Assembly: GCF_013141725.1 (NCBI RefSeq) | Contig: NZ_WHNZ01000013.1 | Location: 62,001 to 126,000 of the forward strand | Origin: Paenibacillus planticolens | Lineage (GTDB): Bacteria > Bacillota > Bacilli > Paenibacillales > NBRC-103111 | DNA: 64,000 nt | Direction of reading: 5' to 3' | Part shown: positions 53,536-61,164 of the stretch, one piece after another | Position numbering within the stretch: position 1 is the first letter of the stretch | Layout of the letters: each line of letters opens with the position of its first letter | Notes under the pieces: model-generated | What the model was told of the DNA's origin: nothing | Databases searched by the model: none | The model's input: the letters and a program-made list of their open reading frames with translations, nothing else | Program-made: the position numbers and the translations under genes

Positions 53536-53663
53536 TTTTTATATCACCAATTCACAAATTCTGGATAATAGTCTAGCAAGATTGAAAATTGCTATTAACG
53601 CAAAAAAGCCCTCTAAAAAGGGCTTTTCAACATCTAGCATTGTTAACGTATCGATACTAATAA
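53536..53663. repeat. Interspersed repeat, copy C, with terminator hairpin
   Basis: This matches copy B (38741-38880) with few changes: TTATATCACC, TGGATAATAGTCTAGC, TTGCTATTAAC, the hairpin AAAAAAGCCC-TCTAAAAA-GGGCTTTT (about 53603-53627), CAACATCTAGCATTGTTAACG and TATCGATACTAATAA. No gene ends at it here. Confidence 0.8.
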
Positions 53664-53724
53664 ATGGATTACCTTTCCCTATGACACTAACACTTAATAT
53701 GAGAGGACAACCCACATGGACTGC

Positions 53725-53787
53725 TCACTCGTTGTTTCCTTTCCAAACCAACAAAGCTACTGACTCCACATGCATCGTATGCGGGAA
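53725..53787 (-). pseudogene. C-terminal scrap of a 23S rRNA uracil methyltransferase-like gene
   Basis: On the minus strand the frame reads FPHTMHVESVALLVW then a short tail and stop. This matches the typical end of RlmD/RlmCD-type methyltransferases (FPHTxHVExVxLL). Nothing else of the gene is present. A related scrap is at 63711-63770. Confidence 0.4.
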
Positions 53788-53892
53788 GCGACCACTTCGC
53801 CACGGCATCTATTACAGTCGCTTAATATCGCATCGAACCAACGTTCTTACAGCCAATTATCTGTTTCTTTGGCATGCTTTATCTCGAGCGTG

Positions 53893-53914
53893 AACTTAAA
53901 GTTTTCTTTAAGTT
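53893..53914. terminator. Hairpin before csrA-1
   Basis: A perfect 9-bp stem AACTTAAAG / CTTTAAGTT with a TTTT loop and TTCATT after it on the plus strand. It could insulate csrA-1 from upstream transcription. Confidence 0.4.
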
Positions 53915-53917
53915 TCA

Positions 53918-53945
53918 TTAATGGGCTAATCTAGCATGATATAAT
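53918..53945 (+). promoter_or_regulatory. Candidate csrA-1 promoter
   Basis: TTAATG (53918-53923), 16-base spacer, TATAAT (53940-53945). The -10 is consensus, the -35 weak. The implied leader of about 100 nt carries several GGA motifs (AAGGAG, CAGGAAG, ACGGAAA, AAAGGAG). Confidence 0.4.
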
Positions 53946-54052
53946 TCAAGGAGAAAAAAAAGTTACTGATGCAGGAAGAAATACGGAAACCTCGATTGAA
54001 CAAATTATGTTCAAATCACATAAAGATCTTTCACGGTAAAGGAGTGAGTCTG

Positions 54053-54208
54053 ATGCTGGTCGTTGGAAGAAAACCCGGACAATACATAGTGATCAACGAA
54101 AAAATTATCATAAAGGTAATTAAAAGTGAAGAGGGGCACTTACGCTTGGCCATTGAAGCGCCAAAAGATATCTCTATCGTTCGCGGAGAATTGCTTAATC
54201 AAGAATAA
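54053..54208 (+). CDS. csrA: CsrA family RNA-binding regulator, copy 1
   Basis: CsrA binds GGA motifs in mRNA leaders and represses translation. This 51-residue copy starts at ATG 54053 behind AAAGGAG; an upstream in-frame ATG gives no CsrA similarity. It has MLVVGRKPGQYIVIN, IKVIKSEEGHLRLAIEAP and ISIVRGEL with the RNA-binding Arg. It is short, ending soon after the beta-5 strand. A second copy and flagellin follow. Confidence 0.92.
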   Translation: MLVVGRKPGQYIVINEKIIIKVIKSEEGHLRLAIEAPKDISIVRGELLNQE

Positions 54209-54512
54209 TCACAAGTATCTCGGTTTTTTCGTTTTGGCAGCTTTGAACTAGTCCAATAGCTGCAGTTCTCTTGCTTTGGAGATAACGGTCTTGGATATCC
54301 GTGGGTCTCTCTCGGCTCCGGTTGATGTCTTTCTCAGCCTCTACAACCAATTCCCCCTCTCTCCCCAACAGGATTATTCCCCTTTCGGCACCGGCATTAC
54401 AGATTGCCAGTTCAAGGAAGTCCCCTAGCAAATCCAACTCTGCCTTATCCTTAGACACAATTTTGATACCTGCCGGAGAGTATCCATATCCAATTCCTTA
54501 TCCATGGCATTC
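54195..54512 (-). pseudogene. GAF-domain fragment of a large sensor protein
   Basis: On the minus strand the frame reads LELAICNAGAERGIILLGREG and LVVEAEKDIN, typical of GAF domains in large Ser/Thr-kinase/histidine-kinase hybrids. With one frameshift it extends upstream through LDMDTLRQVSK, another family feature. Both ends are missing, and it overlaps the end of csrA-1 by 14 bp. Confidence 0.45.
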
Positions 54513-54708
54513 GATCCATAAAAAATTAATTAATAACTTTCAAAAAAGTTTTTCACAAAAAGACTAAACATTTTAAATAAATTGTCGATATATATATTAA
54601 TCACATATCCGATTACTCATGGACGAGTAGATACGCATGTAGTTTCAAGGAGGAACATTTGAAACAGATGCCTATTTATTCGTCTTTTTGCTGTTTAAAT
54701 GTCGTTTT
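54513..54708. other. Intergenic region between csrA genes
   Basis: AT-rich. AAGGAGGAACAT precedes a TTG-started 18-codon frame (ending CCLNVVF) at about 54659; its coding status is doubtful. The candidate promoter at 54709 follows. Confidence 0.3.
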
Positions 54709-54736
54709 TTGACAATTGAATATTTTATTAAATAAT
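54709..54736 (+). promoter_or_regulatory. Candidate promoter of the csrA-2 leader
   Basis: TTGACA (54709-54714), 16-base spacer, AATAAT (54731-54736). A consensus -35 with a fair -10. The transcript would begin near 54743, just before the GGA-loop terminator. Confidence 0.5.
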
Positions 54737-54742
54737 TACGAG

Positions 54743-54818
54743 ACTTAGGATGAGCAAATAAGTCGCCGTCATTCTTCAGGAGGAAGAAGGGCAGCGACCT
54801 GTTTGCTCATTTTTTTTA
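54743..54818 (+). ncRNA. Terminated leader or small RNA with GGA-loop hairpin
   Basis: ATGAGCAAA (54750-54758) pairs with TTTGCTCAT (54802-54810), GTCGC (54762-54766) with GCGAC (54794-54798), and TTCTTC (54772-54777) with GAAGAA (54783-54788), leaving the loop AGGAG. Eight T follow. The apical GGA is a CsrA-like site. It is either a csrA-2 attenuator or a separate small RNA of about 75 nt. Confidence 0.55.
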
Positions 54819-54853
54819 TGTCAATTTAATAAGCGGGATAAGGGGATGAGCCA

Positions 54854-55054
54854 ATGCTCGTGTTAGGGAGAAAACCCGGAGAATATGTGCTGATCGACAA
54901 CAACATTATGGTAAAGGTCATTAAGAGCGATGAAGGCCATTTACGCTTGGCGATTGAAGCACCAAAGCATATTTCTATTGTTCGTGGAGAGTTATGGGAA
55001 GAAAACAATATAGCCTTAGAAACGGCAAAAAAGGTCGAGGCCCCTGCCACTTAA
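54854..55054 (+). CDS. csrA: CsrA family RNA-binding regulator, copy 2
   Basis: This 66-residue copy reads MLVLGRKPGEYVLIDNNIM, VKVIKSDEGHLRLAIEAP, ISIVRGELWEEN plus a tail ending KKVEAPAT. It has the usual CsrA length. The ATG follows AAGGGGATG and is only 36 bp after a terminator U-run, with no promoter in between, so expression probably depends on read-through. Flagellin follows 158 bp downstream, a likely CsrA target. Confidence 0.93.
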   Translation: MLVLGRKPGEYVLIDNNIMVKVIKSDEGHLRLAIEAPKHISIVRGELWEENNIALETAKKVEAPAT

Positions 55055-55160
55055 GGACGAGTGGTGAAGTCAAGGAAGATAACAGTTTGACTTACAAATC
55101 CTTGTTTTGGATTAGCGCGCAATCCATCAATGACTTGTGAGTACAGGGTATGCGCTTCAA

Positions 55161-55203
55161 AGGATGCAAACGGATAGGCATCCTCAAACACACCACATGG
55201 AGG
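55161..55203 (+). promoter_or_regulatory. CsrA-type binding sites in the flagellin leader
   Basis: AGGATGC (55161-55167) pairs with GCATCCT (55178-55184), exposing the loop AAACGGATAG with a GGA. Fifteen bases later the flagellin ribosome site ACATGGAGG also contains GGA. This two-site layout matches the known CsrA control of hag in Bacillus subtilis. Confidence 0.65.
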
Positions 55204-55212
55204 TAATGAGAA

Positions 55213-57576
55213 ATGAGAATTAACCACAACATTGCAGCACAGAACACGCACCGCCAATTAGCAGGTAACACAGCAGCAGCAGGCAAATCTTTAGAAAAAT
55301 TGTCTTCCGGTCTTCGTATCAACCGTGCGGGCGACGACGCTGCAGGTCTTGCGATTTCCGAAAAAATGCGAGCACAAATCCGCGGATTGGATCAAGCACA
55401 GCGCAACGCGCAAGATTCGATTTCCCTGATTCAGACGGCAGAAGGCGCGTTGACCGAAACACATAGCATCCTTCAACGTATGAAAGAACTCGCAACGCAA
55501 GCTGCCAACGATACGAACACTGCCGATGACCGCGGCGAAATTCAGAAGGAAATCAACCAATTGACGGCTGAAATTAACCGTATTGGCAATACGACCGAGT
55601 TCAATACGAAAAAACTGTTAAATGGGGACATTTCGGAAAAATCCGGTGTTGTAACGATTGATAAAACAACTAATCCTTTCAATGCGGGAACAACGACTAT
55701 TTCGAATCCGGATTTAGATAAGAACAGTTCTCTGAAGGCAGGAAATTATACAATAGATGTTATAGACACTGTAACGAAATCCGCAACCCATACTGCTGAT
55801 AATGCAATTAAAGACGTTAGCGTTGGGGCAAACTCAACTCTAAACAGCGGCGATTATGAAATTCGTATTGGCCAAACGCAAACGAAGAATGCATCGCTTG
55901 ATACCCCAGCCGGCTCTGTAACAGGCGTTTCGATTGCTCCTACTTCTACTTTGGCTAACGGTGCACATGAAGTAACAATTACAAGAACAGATTCTGTTGC
56001 AACCGGCGCATTCACCGGTGCCAATACAGGCCTTACGGCCGACGGTATTACGGTTACAGGTAACAACCCAGTGTCTGGAAGCTTTGATGTAAAAACTGTA
56101 GGCGTTTTAGGTGCGGTAAACAATGGTACTGTTGGCCCAGGTGCCGCTGGTGCCCTTACTTTGAGTTTAGATAACCCTTCGGCACTGAGCAATGGAGTAG
56201 GATATCAACTTGCTTATGCAGATGAAGGCAACGGTATTTTTAGTGTTCAATTAATGGATACCGACGGCACTACAGCTTTAACAGACAAAGTTATTCTTGA
56301 TAATAACGTACAAAATTATCAATTCAAGGCATTGGGATCAACCAATGACTTCGGGGTGAGCTTTAAAACCGCTACTGGGGTTAACACCACATTAACTGGA
56401 GCTAACGCAGGCGGAAATCACCAAACATTTGATGTAAGCAGCACAGTTACATTAAGTAAAGGCGGCAGCACTGTAGGTACTACATCTATTGCTGCAGGTG
56501 CTGCTGCAGGTAGTGTAACGATTGGAGATTTCACGATTGCCCACGGCGTTGGTAACACAATTAAAAATGGAACTGATAGCTTTACTGTCACTAATGATCT
56601 TGCAGCATCATTTGACGGCGGACCTGCAGTAACCTTTACTGCCGGCAGCACAGTTACCTTCGCAAACGGAGTAAGCATTGATACTCGTGCTGATAGTACG
56701 ACGTATAGCGCTTCTAACACTTATGACCTTACCGTTGGTACCGCAACCGCTTATACGGCAACAGTCCACGATGCCAATGGTGGCGTTGTGGTTGGCACGC
56801 AAACCTTAACGGATGGCAGCACTTATAACCTAGGTAATGGCGTAGATCTTACGATCGGTACACTTACTGGCCCTACTACACATGCATTTAGCGTTACTGC
56901 CGCAACAACGAAAACCGCTAAGCTGACAAACACAACAACTGGTGATACGACTACGAAATCTGATATTGCAGCCAACTCCACGATCGATTTTGGAAATGGT
57001 CTCAAAGTAAATATGGGCGCAAAAACGAATGGTCAAGCCGCTTTTACAGTTGAAGGTGGCGTTGAGGACAGATCCTTGTCGATGCAAGTCGGAGCAAACC
57101 AAGGTCAGTCCTTGTCCATGAATGTTGCAGACATGCGTGCAAGTGCTCTCGGGATAACTTCTTCTGATGCATCTGCAGTAATTAAAGATACAAGTGGAAA
57201 TGTGATTACGGGTGCTGCTTGGACAACTACGAAACAAAGCAATAATGGCACTGATAACGTTAATGTTGAGTACTCCCTTGATGTTTCGGATGCGACTAAG
57301 GCTTCTGCAGCAATCAAAGTACTAGACAATTCCATTAATGCTGTATCCGCCGAACGTTCCAAATTAGGTGCATACCAAAATCGTTTGGAGCACACAATTA
57401 ACAACCTTGGAGCTGCTTCTGAAAACCTTACTGCCGCTGAGTCGCGTATCCGTGACGTGGACATGGCGAAGGAAATGATGGAGTTCACTAAGAACAACAT
57501 TCTTTCTCAAGCAGCGCAAGCAATGTTAGCTCAAGCCAACCAACAGCCGCAAGGCGTACTGCAATTGCTCCGTTAA
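55213..57576 (+). CDS. hag: Flagellin with very large central region
   Basis: This 787-residue flagellin has conserved D0/D1 ends: MRINHNIAAQNTHRQL, LSSGLRINRAGDDAAGLAI and, at the C-terminus, AAESRIRDVDMAKEMMEFT and QAMLAQANQQPQGVLQLLR. Between about residues 140 and 690 lies a Thr/Gly/Ala/Asn-rich insert with beta-type repeats, making it more than twice the size of B. subtilis Hag. The insert should form extra surface domains of the filament. The ATG follows GGAGG by nine bases. The gene is single, followed by its own terminator. Confidence 0.95.
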   Translation: MRINHNIAAQNTHRQLAGNTAAAGKSLEKLSSGLRINRAGDDAAGLAISEKMRAQIRGLDQAQRNAQDSISLIQTAEGALTETHSILQRMKELATQAANDTNTADDRGEIQKEINQLTAEINRIGNTTEFNTKKLLNGDISEKSGVVTIDKTTNPFNAGTTTISNPDLDKNSSLKAGNYTIDVIDTVTKSATHTADNAIKDVSVGANSTLNSGDYEIRIGQTQTKNASLDTPAGSVTGVSIAPTSTLANGAHEVTITRTDSVATGAFTGANTGLTADGITVTGNNPVSGSFDVKTVGVLGAVNNGTVGPGAAGALTLSLDNPSALSNGVGYQLAYADEGNGIFSVQLMDTDGTTALTDKVILDNNVQNYQFKALGSTNDFGVSFKTATGVNTTLTGANAGGNHQTFDVSSTVTLSKGGSTVGTTSIAAGAAAGSVTIGDFTIAHGVGNTIKNGTDSFTVTNDLAASFDGGPAVTFTAGSTVTFANGVSIDTRADSTTYSASNTYDLTVGTATAYTATVHDANGGVVVGTQTLTDGSTYNLGNGVDLTIGTLTGPTTHAFSVTAATTKTAKLTNTTTGDTTTKSDIAANSTIDFGNGLKVNMGAKTNGQAAFTVEGGVEDRSLSMQVGANQGQSLSMNVADMRASALGITSSDASAVIKDTSGNVITGAAWTTTKQSNNGTDNVNVEYSLDVSDATKASAAIKVLDNSINAVSAERSKLGAYQNRLEHTINNLGAASENLTAAESRIRDVDMAKEMMEFTKNNILSQAAQAMLAQANQQPQGVLQLLR

Positions 57577-57584
57577 TCAAAATC

Positions 57585-57629
57585 AACCTCCATCTCCACT
57601 TTATCAAAGGTGGAATTGGAGGTTGTTTT
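57585..57629 (+). terminator. Flagellin terminator
   Basis: AACCTCCA (57585-57592) pairs with TGGAGGTT (57617-57624), with an inner CCACTTT/AAGGTGG helix, followed by GTTTTG. It begins nine bases after the stop codon. Confidence 0.75.
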
Positions 57630-57664
57630 GCATGAAGTCTGGGATCCTCTCTCTCAAGCTCACA

Positions 57665-58351
57665 CTAACTTCTGGCAACCAGCATATATCCGGCCCCCCG
57701 AATCGTAATGATTCTCTCAGGATTGACAGGGTCAGCCTCGATTTTTTTACGTAAATTACTGATGTGTACAGCGACCGTTCTCATATCCTCTAGACTCTCC
57801 ATTCCCCAGATGAGCTGAAACAACGTATCGACAGTGACTACACGATTAACGTTTTGTGCCATATAGGACAGTAGACTGAACTCTTTTTTCGTTAAAAAAA
57901 TGGGATTACTACCCATGATGACGGACTGTGCGTAGTAATCCAGCGTCAAACCCGGTAACTCCAGCAGTTGTTCCTTTCTGCCCGTCGACACTCTGCGAAG
58001 GTGAGCCTTGATCTTGGCCATGAGTACTCCTGGACTAAACGGCTTGGTCACATAATCGTCGCCTCCATAGGATAATGCGCTGATTTTGACCTCGTCCTCC
58101 TCACGGCTGCTCAGAAACACGATCGGCGCATTCGTGTAGCTACGTGCGTTCCTGCACCAATCAATGCCGTTTTCATTAGCCAGAAGTACATCCAGTACAA
58201 TCAAATCCGGCTCGAACGACGCAAGCAGTTTCATAGCTTCTGTCCCGCTATAGCTGTAGGAGCATATGAAGCCCTCACGCTCGCAATAAACCTGAACAAT
58301 CTCGCATATATTGGGATCATCATCGACGATCATAATTTTGTGCATGTCCAT
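57665..58351 (-). CDS. OmpR-family response regulator
   Basis: This 228-residue protein has a normal receiver (IMIVDDDP acidic pair, LIVLDVLLANENG phospho-Asp, FLSSRE, YVTKPFS) and a winged-helix output domain (IFLTKKEFSLLSYMAQ, DMRTVAVHISNLRKKIE, IITIRGAGYMLV). It is the partner of the sensor kinase encoded 21 bp upstream. The ATG follows GAAGGTGAC. Its targets are not evident from the neighbourhood. Confidence 0.93.
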   Translation of the reverse strand: MDMHKIMIVDDDPNICEIVQVYCEREGFICSYSYSGTEAMKLLASFEPDLIVLDVLLANENGIDWCRNARSYTNAPIVFLSSREEDEVKISALSYGGDDYVTKPFSPGVLMAKIKAHLRRVSTGRKEQLLELPGLTLDYYAQSVIMGSNPIFLTKKEFSLLSYMAQNVNRVVTVDTLFQLIWGMESLEDMRTVAVHISNLRKKIEADPVNPERIITIRGAGYMLVARS

Positions 58352-58372
58352 AACGCCGTCACCTTCTTTCTT

Positions 58373-60514
58373 CTACAATACAAGAATACAAGGAAGTGAT
58401 ACATAGAATATCGACCCCGTCTTGCCATCGCTCTCCGCTCGAATCGTCCCTCCATGCGCTTGTACGATTTCTCTGCAAATCGCCAGCCCGAGCCCGCTGC
58501 CCTCTACACCCTTCTCCACGCCCGGTCGATCATACTTGTAATTGCGATCGAAGATTTGCTCTAGCTGATCCGGAGGAATACCCATGCCAGAATCTTGCAC
58601 GCTAATGATCGCATAGCGGGCATGATTCACCTCGTACACAGCTAGCGCAATACGCACCAACCCACCTCTAGAGGTGAACTTCATCGCGTTCGACACTAGA
58701 TTAAATAACGCCTGCTCTAATCTTTGCGCATCCATTTCGACAACAGGCACGTTAGGGCGTTGATCTTCCACATCTCTGAAATCCAGCCTGAAATCCAACC
58801 CTGCGTCACGCACAACTAACTCATATTGTTCATAGAACCGGCGCAAGAAGTGAGCCACATGAACCTGCTCCATTCGGTACGAGACTTGTCCCGTCTCCAA
58901 ATGCGACAAGAAGGACAACTCCTCGATCATGCGGTTAATCCTTATCGTGTTATCCCGGATATACTTTAAGTACTGTTCATTGCGCTCCGGCTTGACTCTG
59001 TCCTGCACAGCCTCGACATAACCAAGCATACTGGACAGCGGCATACGCAGATCATGCGTAATATAGGCAAGGAGCTTCTTCCTCCCTTGCTCGGAGTGAA
59101 GCAACCGGTCATACGAAGTGCGGAGATCATCATGAGCTGCGGATAAGTCATGAGTACGTTCCTGTACGATCACTTCCAAATTCATATTCATTTCAGTCAG
59201 CTTGTCGTTAGCGACCTGCAGCTCACGTGTAATCCTCTCTTCGTTTGATGCCGCCCTCGTAAATCTTGAAGAAAGCAGAATCATCTGTGCGATCGTAAAC
59301 ACCAACAGACCAAGCGGAGATGTATTTCCGATTCGTGACCATTCATTGTAATATAAAAAATCGTTGACGACAGTAACTAAAGCAACCACCGACACCAGCA
59401 GGAAGATTAGCGCTCCCTCCATGCGCCATATAGCCACTTTGACCAGCCCAACCATCAGATAAACCATATGAAGAACAACCATCACACCGATTATCAGTAA
59501 CATTTTTGTATATAGAAGTGCAGGGGTCACCACAACAACGACACAGAATGCGCTGGTAACGATCCGCGTGCCAAGATGAAACCAACGCGACACATAATTC
59601 GGAAAAATGCTATCAAAGTACATCGTGATGATATAACCACTGCTGCAAAGAATCAGGTACTCGATCTTGAACTGCAATCCCCATGGAAAAGCTGGCCATA
59701 TTTGTGTAATCATGAGCTCGCCGACCAACAAGGATCGGATACCAAACAACACGGTGAATAGACCAAAATACAATGGAGCCCTGTCTTTGCGTCGCAGTAT
59801 GAACAACAGCAGGTGATACATACCAATCACCAGCAGGCTTGCGGTGATGAACGTTTCAGCGGCGATTCTCAGATTTGTCCTGACCGTTAACACATCACTG
59901 CCGCCCAACTCTATATACTTGGTGATGCCGCCTCGATTATGATGAAAATTGGCTACTTGCATAACCAGCTCCACCCTGTCATTCTCGGGCTGGAAGAACA
60001 CCAGCTTCGTTGCCAGATGCGGGGTCACGTTACTCTTGTCCTGACCAACTTCACCAACTTCTTCCAGAAGTTTACCATTAACCCATAACTTATACGCATG
60101 AAAGATAGTAGGCATCCGCAGAGCAAGCCGCTCATTCCTATCCTGTTCGCTAAGTTGGATGACTACCCGAAAGGTTGCAAAGCCTGTACCGTTCAGCTGC
60201 TGACCATCTAACCGATAGCCTAGCCAGGAGCTCGGGATGCTGATCCAGCGGTCATGATTTCCGTCCCTTGCCGAACGAATCTGAATTTCCTCCGGTGACA
60301 GCAGCTCTTGCCAGTAGAACGCCCACTCCCCTTTTAACTTTAGCGGATTCTCACTGACATGAGCCTGCGTTAAATCCAGAATGCCTTTTTCACTTTGCAA
60401 CTTAGGGGAGTCCGGTGCAGAGATAACGGCATAGCTTACAATCAAACCAACAACAACGGCAGCAGCTATATAAAGCAAGATAATACGAGAACCGTATCGG
60501 AGAATACCCCTCAT
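58373..60514 (-). CDS. 7TMR-DISM-type sensor histidine kinase
   Basis: This 713-residue kinase has an N-terminal membrane helix and an extracellular galactose-binding-like domain (about 45-205, with GEWAFYWQELL and WISIPSSWLGYRLDGQQLNG). Seven membrane helices follow (about 215-405), then a coiled coil, HisKA (YITHDLRMPLSSMLGYVEAV, His near 490) and HATPase (NLVSNAMKFTS, DSGMGIPPDQLEQIF, GSGLGLAICREIV). It probably senses an extracellular carbohydrate-like ligand and phosphorylates the downstream regulator. Confidence 0.92.
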   Translation of the reverse strand: MRGILRYGSRIILLYIAAAVVVGLIVSYAVISAPDSPKLQSEKGILDLTQAHVSENPLKLKGEWAFYWQELLSPEEIQIRSARDGNHDRWISIPSSWLGYRLDGQQLNGTGFATFRVVIQLSEQDRNERLALRMPTIFHAYKLWVNGKLLEEVGEVGQDKSNVTPHLATKLVFFQPENDRVELVMQVANFHHNRGGITKYIELGGSDVLTVRTNLRIAAETFITASLLVIGMYHLLLFILRRKDRAPLYFGLFTVLFGIRSLLVGELMITQIWPAFPWGLQFKIEYLILCSSGYIITMYFDSIFPNYVSRWFHLGTRIVTSAFCVVVVVTPALLYTKMLLIIGVMVVLHMVYLMVGLVKVAIWRMEGALIFLLVSVVALVTVVNDFLYYNEWSRIGNTSPLGLLVFTIAQMILLSSRFTRAASNEERITRELQVANDKLTEMNMNLEVIVQERTHDLSAAHDDLRTSYDRLLHSEQGRKKLLAYITHDLRMPLSSMLGYVEAVQDRVKPERNEQYLKYIRDNTIRINRMIEELSFLSHLETGQVSYRMEQVHVAHFLRRFYEQYELVVRDAGLDFRLDFRDVEDQRPNVPVVEMDAQRLEQALFNLVSNAMKFTSRGGLVRIALAVYEVNHARYAIISVQDSGMGIPPDQLEQIFDRNYKYDRPGVEKGVEGSGLGLAICREIVQAHGGTIRAESDGKTGSIFYVSLPCILVL

Positions 60515-60655
60515 GATGAAAACGACCCCAATCTACAAGATGCGCAATAAGTTAGTTAATTATCTAAACAATAACATCAATAAAGGAAAATGTGCCCTAC
60601 AAATATCTACGAAGTGTTGAACACAAACATTACGATGAGGTCCTTTTTTGAACGT

Positions 60656-60682
60656 AAGAAAAACCGTCCACTCCCGGACGGT
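60656..60682 (-). terminator. Terminator of the MerR gene
   Basis: On the minus strand ACCGTCC (60676-60682) pairs with GGACGGT (60663-60669), six-base loop, followed by TTTTTCTT. It lies a few bases after the stop codon. Confidence 0.75.
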
Positions 60683-60685
60683 CCA

Positions 60686-61045
60686 TTAACACTGTGTTTG
60701 AAAATTCGCTTTTCCTTCTAAGATCGCATGCAAAAATTTTTTCGACTTTCTCAATCGCTGCTGGACATCTTCAATTTCTCTAATTTTTTGTTCAACAATT
60801 TTTTTCTTTACCTCGTATGTTAAATTAAGTCCTTGATTGACTAGCAAGCATAGCTCCTCTATAGAAAAGTCTACGGATAAAAGTGCCTTCACATCATTTA
60901 GAAATTCAACAACTTCTTCGGAATAAATACGATAATTATTTACATCCCTTTTCACAAATGTGTCTGGAATTAGGTTCTTACGTTCATAGAATCTCAGTGT
61001 TGATATGGGCAGACCCGTTAATTTTGAAACATCTTTTATTTTCAT
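60686..61045 (-). CDS. MerR-family transcriptional regulator
   Basis: This 119-residue protein has a MerR winged helix at the N-terminus (MKIKDVSKLTGLPISTLRFY, ERKNLIP, NNYRIYSEEVVEFLNDVKAL) and a coiled-coil dimerisation helix (KIVEQKIREIEDVQQRLRKS). There is no Cys-rich metal site apart from the last residue. The ATG follows GAGGTCC. It is divergent from the nitroreductase gene, whose promoter is of the MerR type. Confidence 0.9.
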   Translation of the reverse strand: MKIKDVSKLTGLPISTLRFYERKNLIPDTFVKRDVNNYRIYSEEVVEFLNDVKALLSVDFSIEELCLLVNQGLNLTYEVKKKIVEQKIREIEDVQQRLRKSKKFLHAILEGKANFQTQC

Positions 61046-61067
61046 AATGGGACCTCTTTTTATTCAC

Positions 61068-61098
61068 TTGCTATAAACCTAGGTTTATAGTTCATAAT
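61068..61098 (+). promoter_or_regulatory. MerR-type promoter with palindromic operator
   Basis: TTGCTA (61068-61073), a 19-base spacer, CATAAT (61093-61098). The spacer region carries the perfect 20-bp palindrome CTATAAACCT / AGGTTTATAG (61071-61090). This overlong spacer with a central palindrome is the hallmark of MerR-activated promoters. Confidence 0.75.
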
Positions 61099-61164
61099 GC
61101 GAATATGATAACAAACGACATACACAATGTCAAAAAATTCAACGTTATCAAAAGGAGAGCTTCT

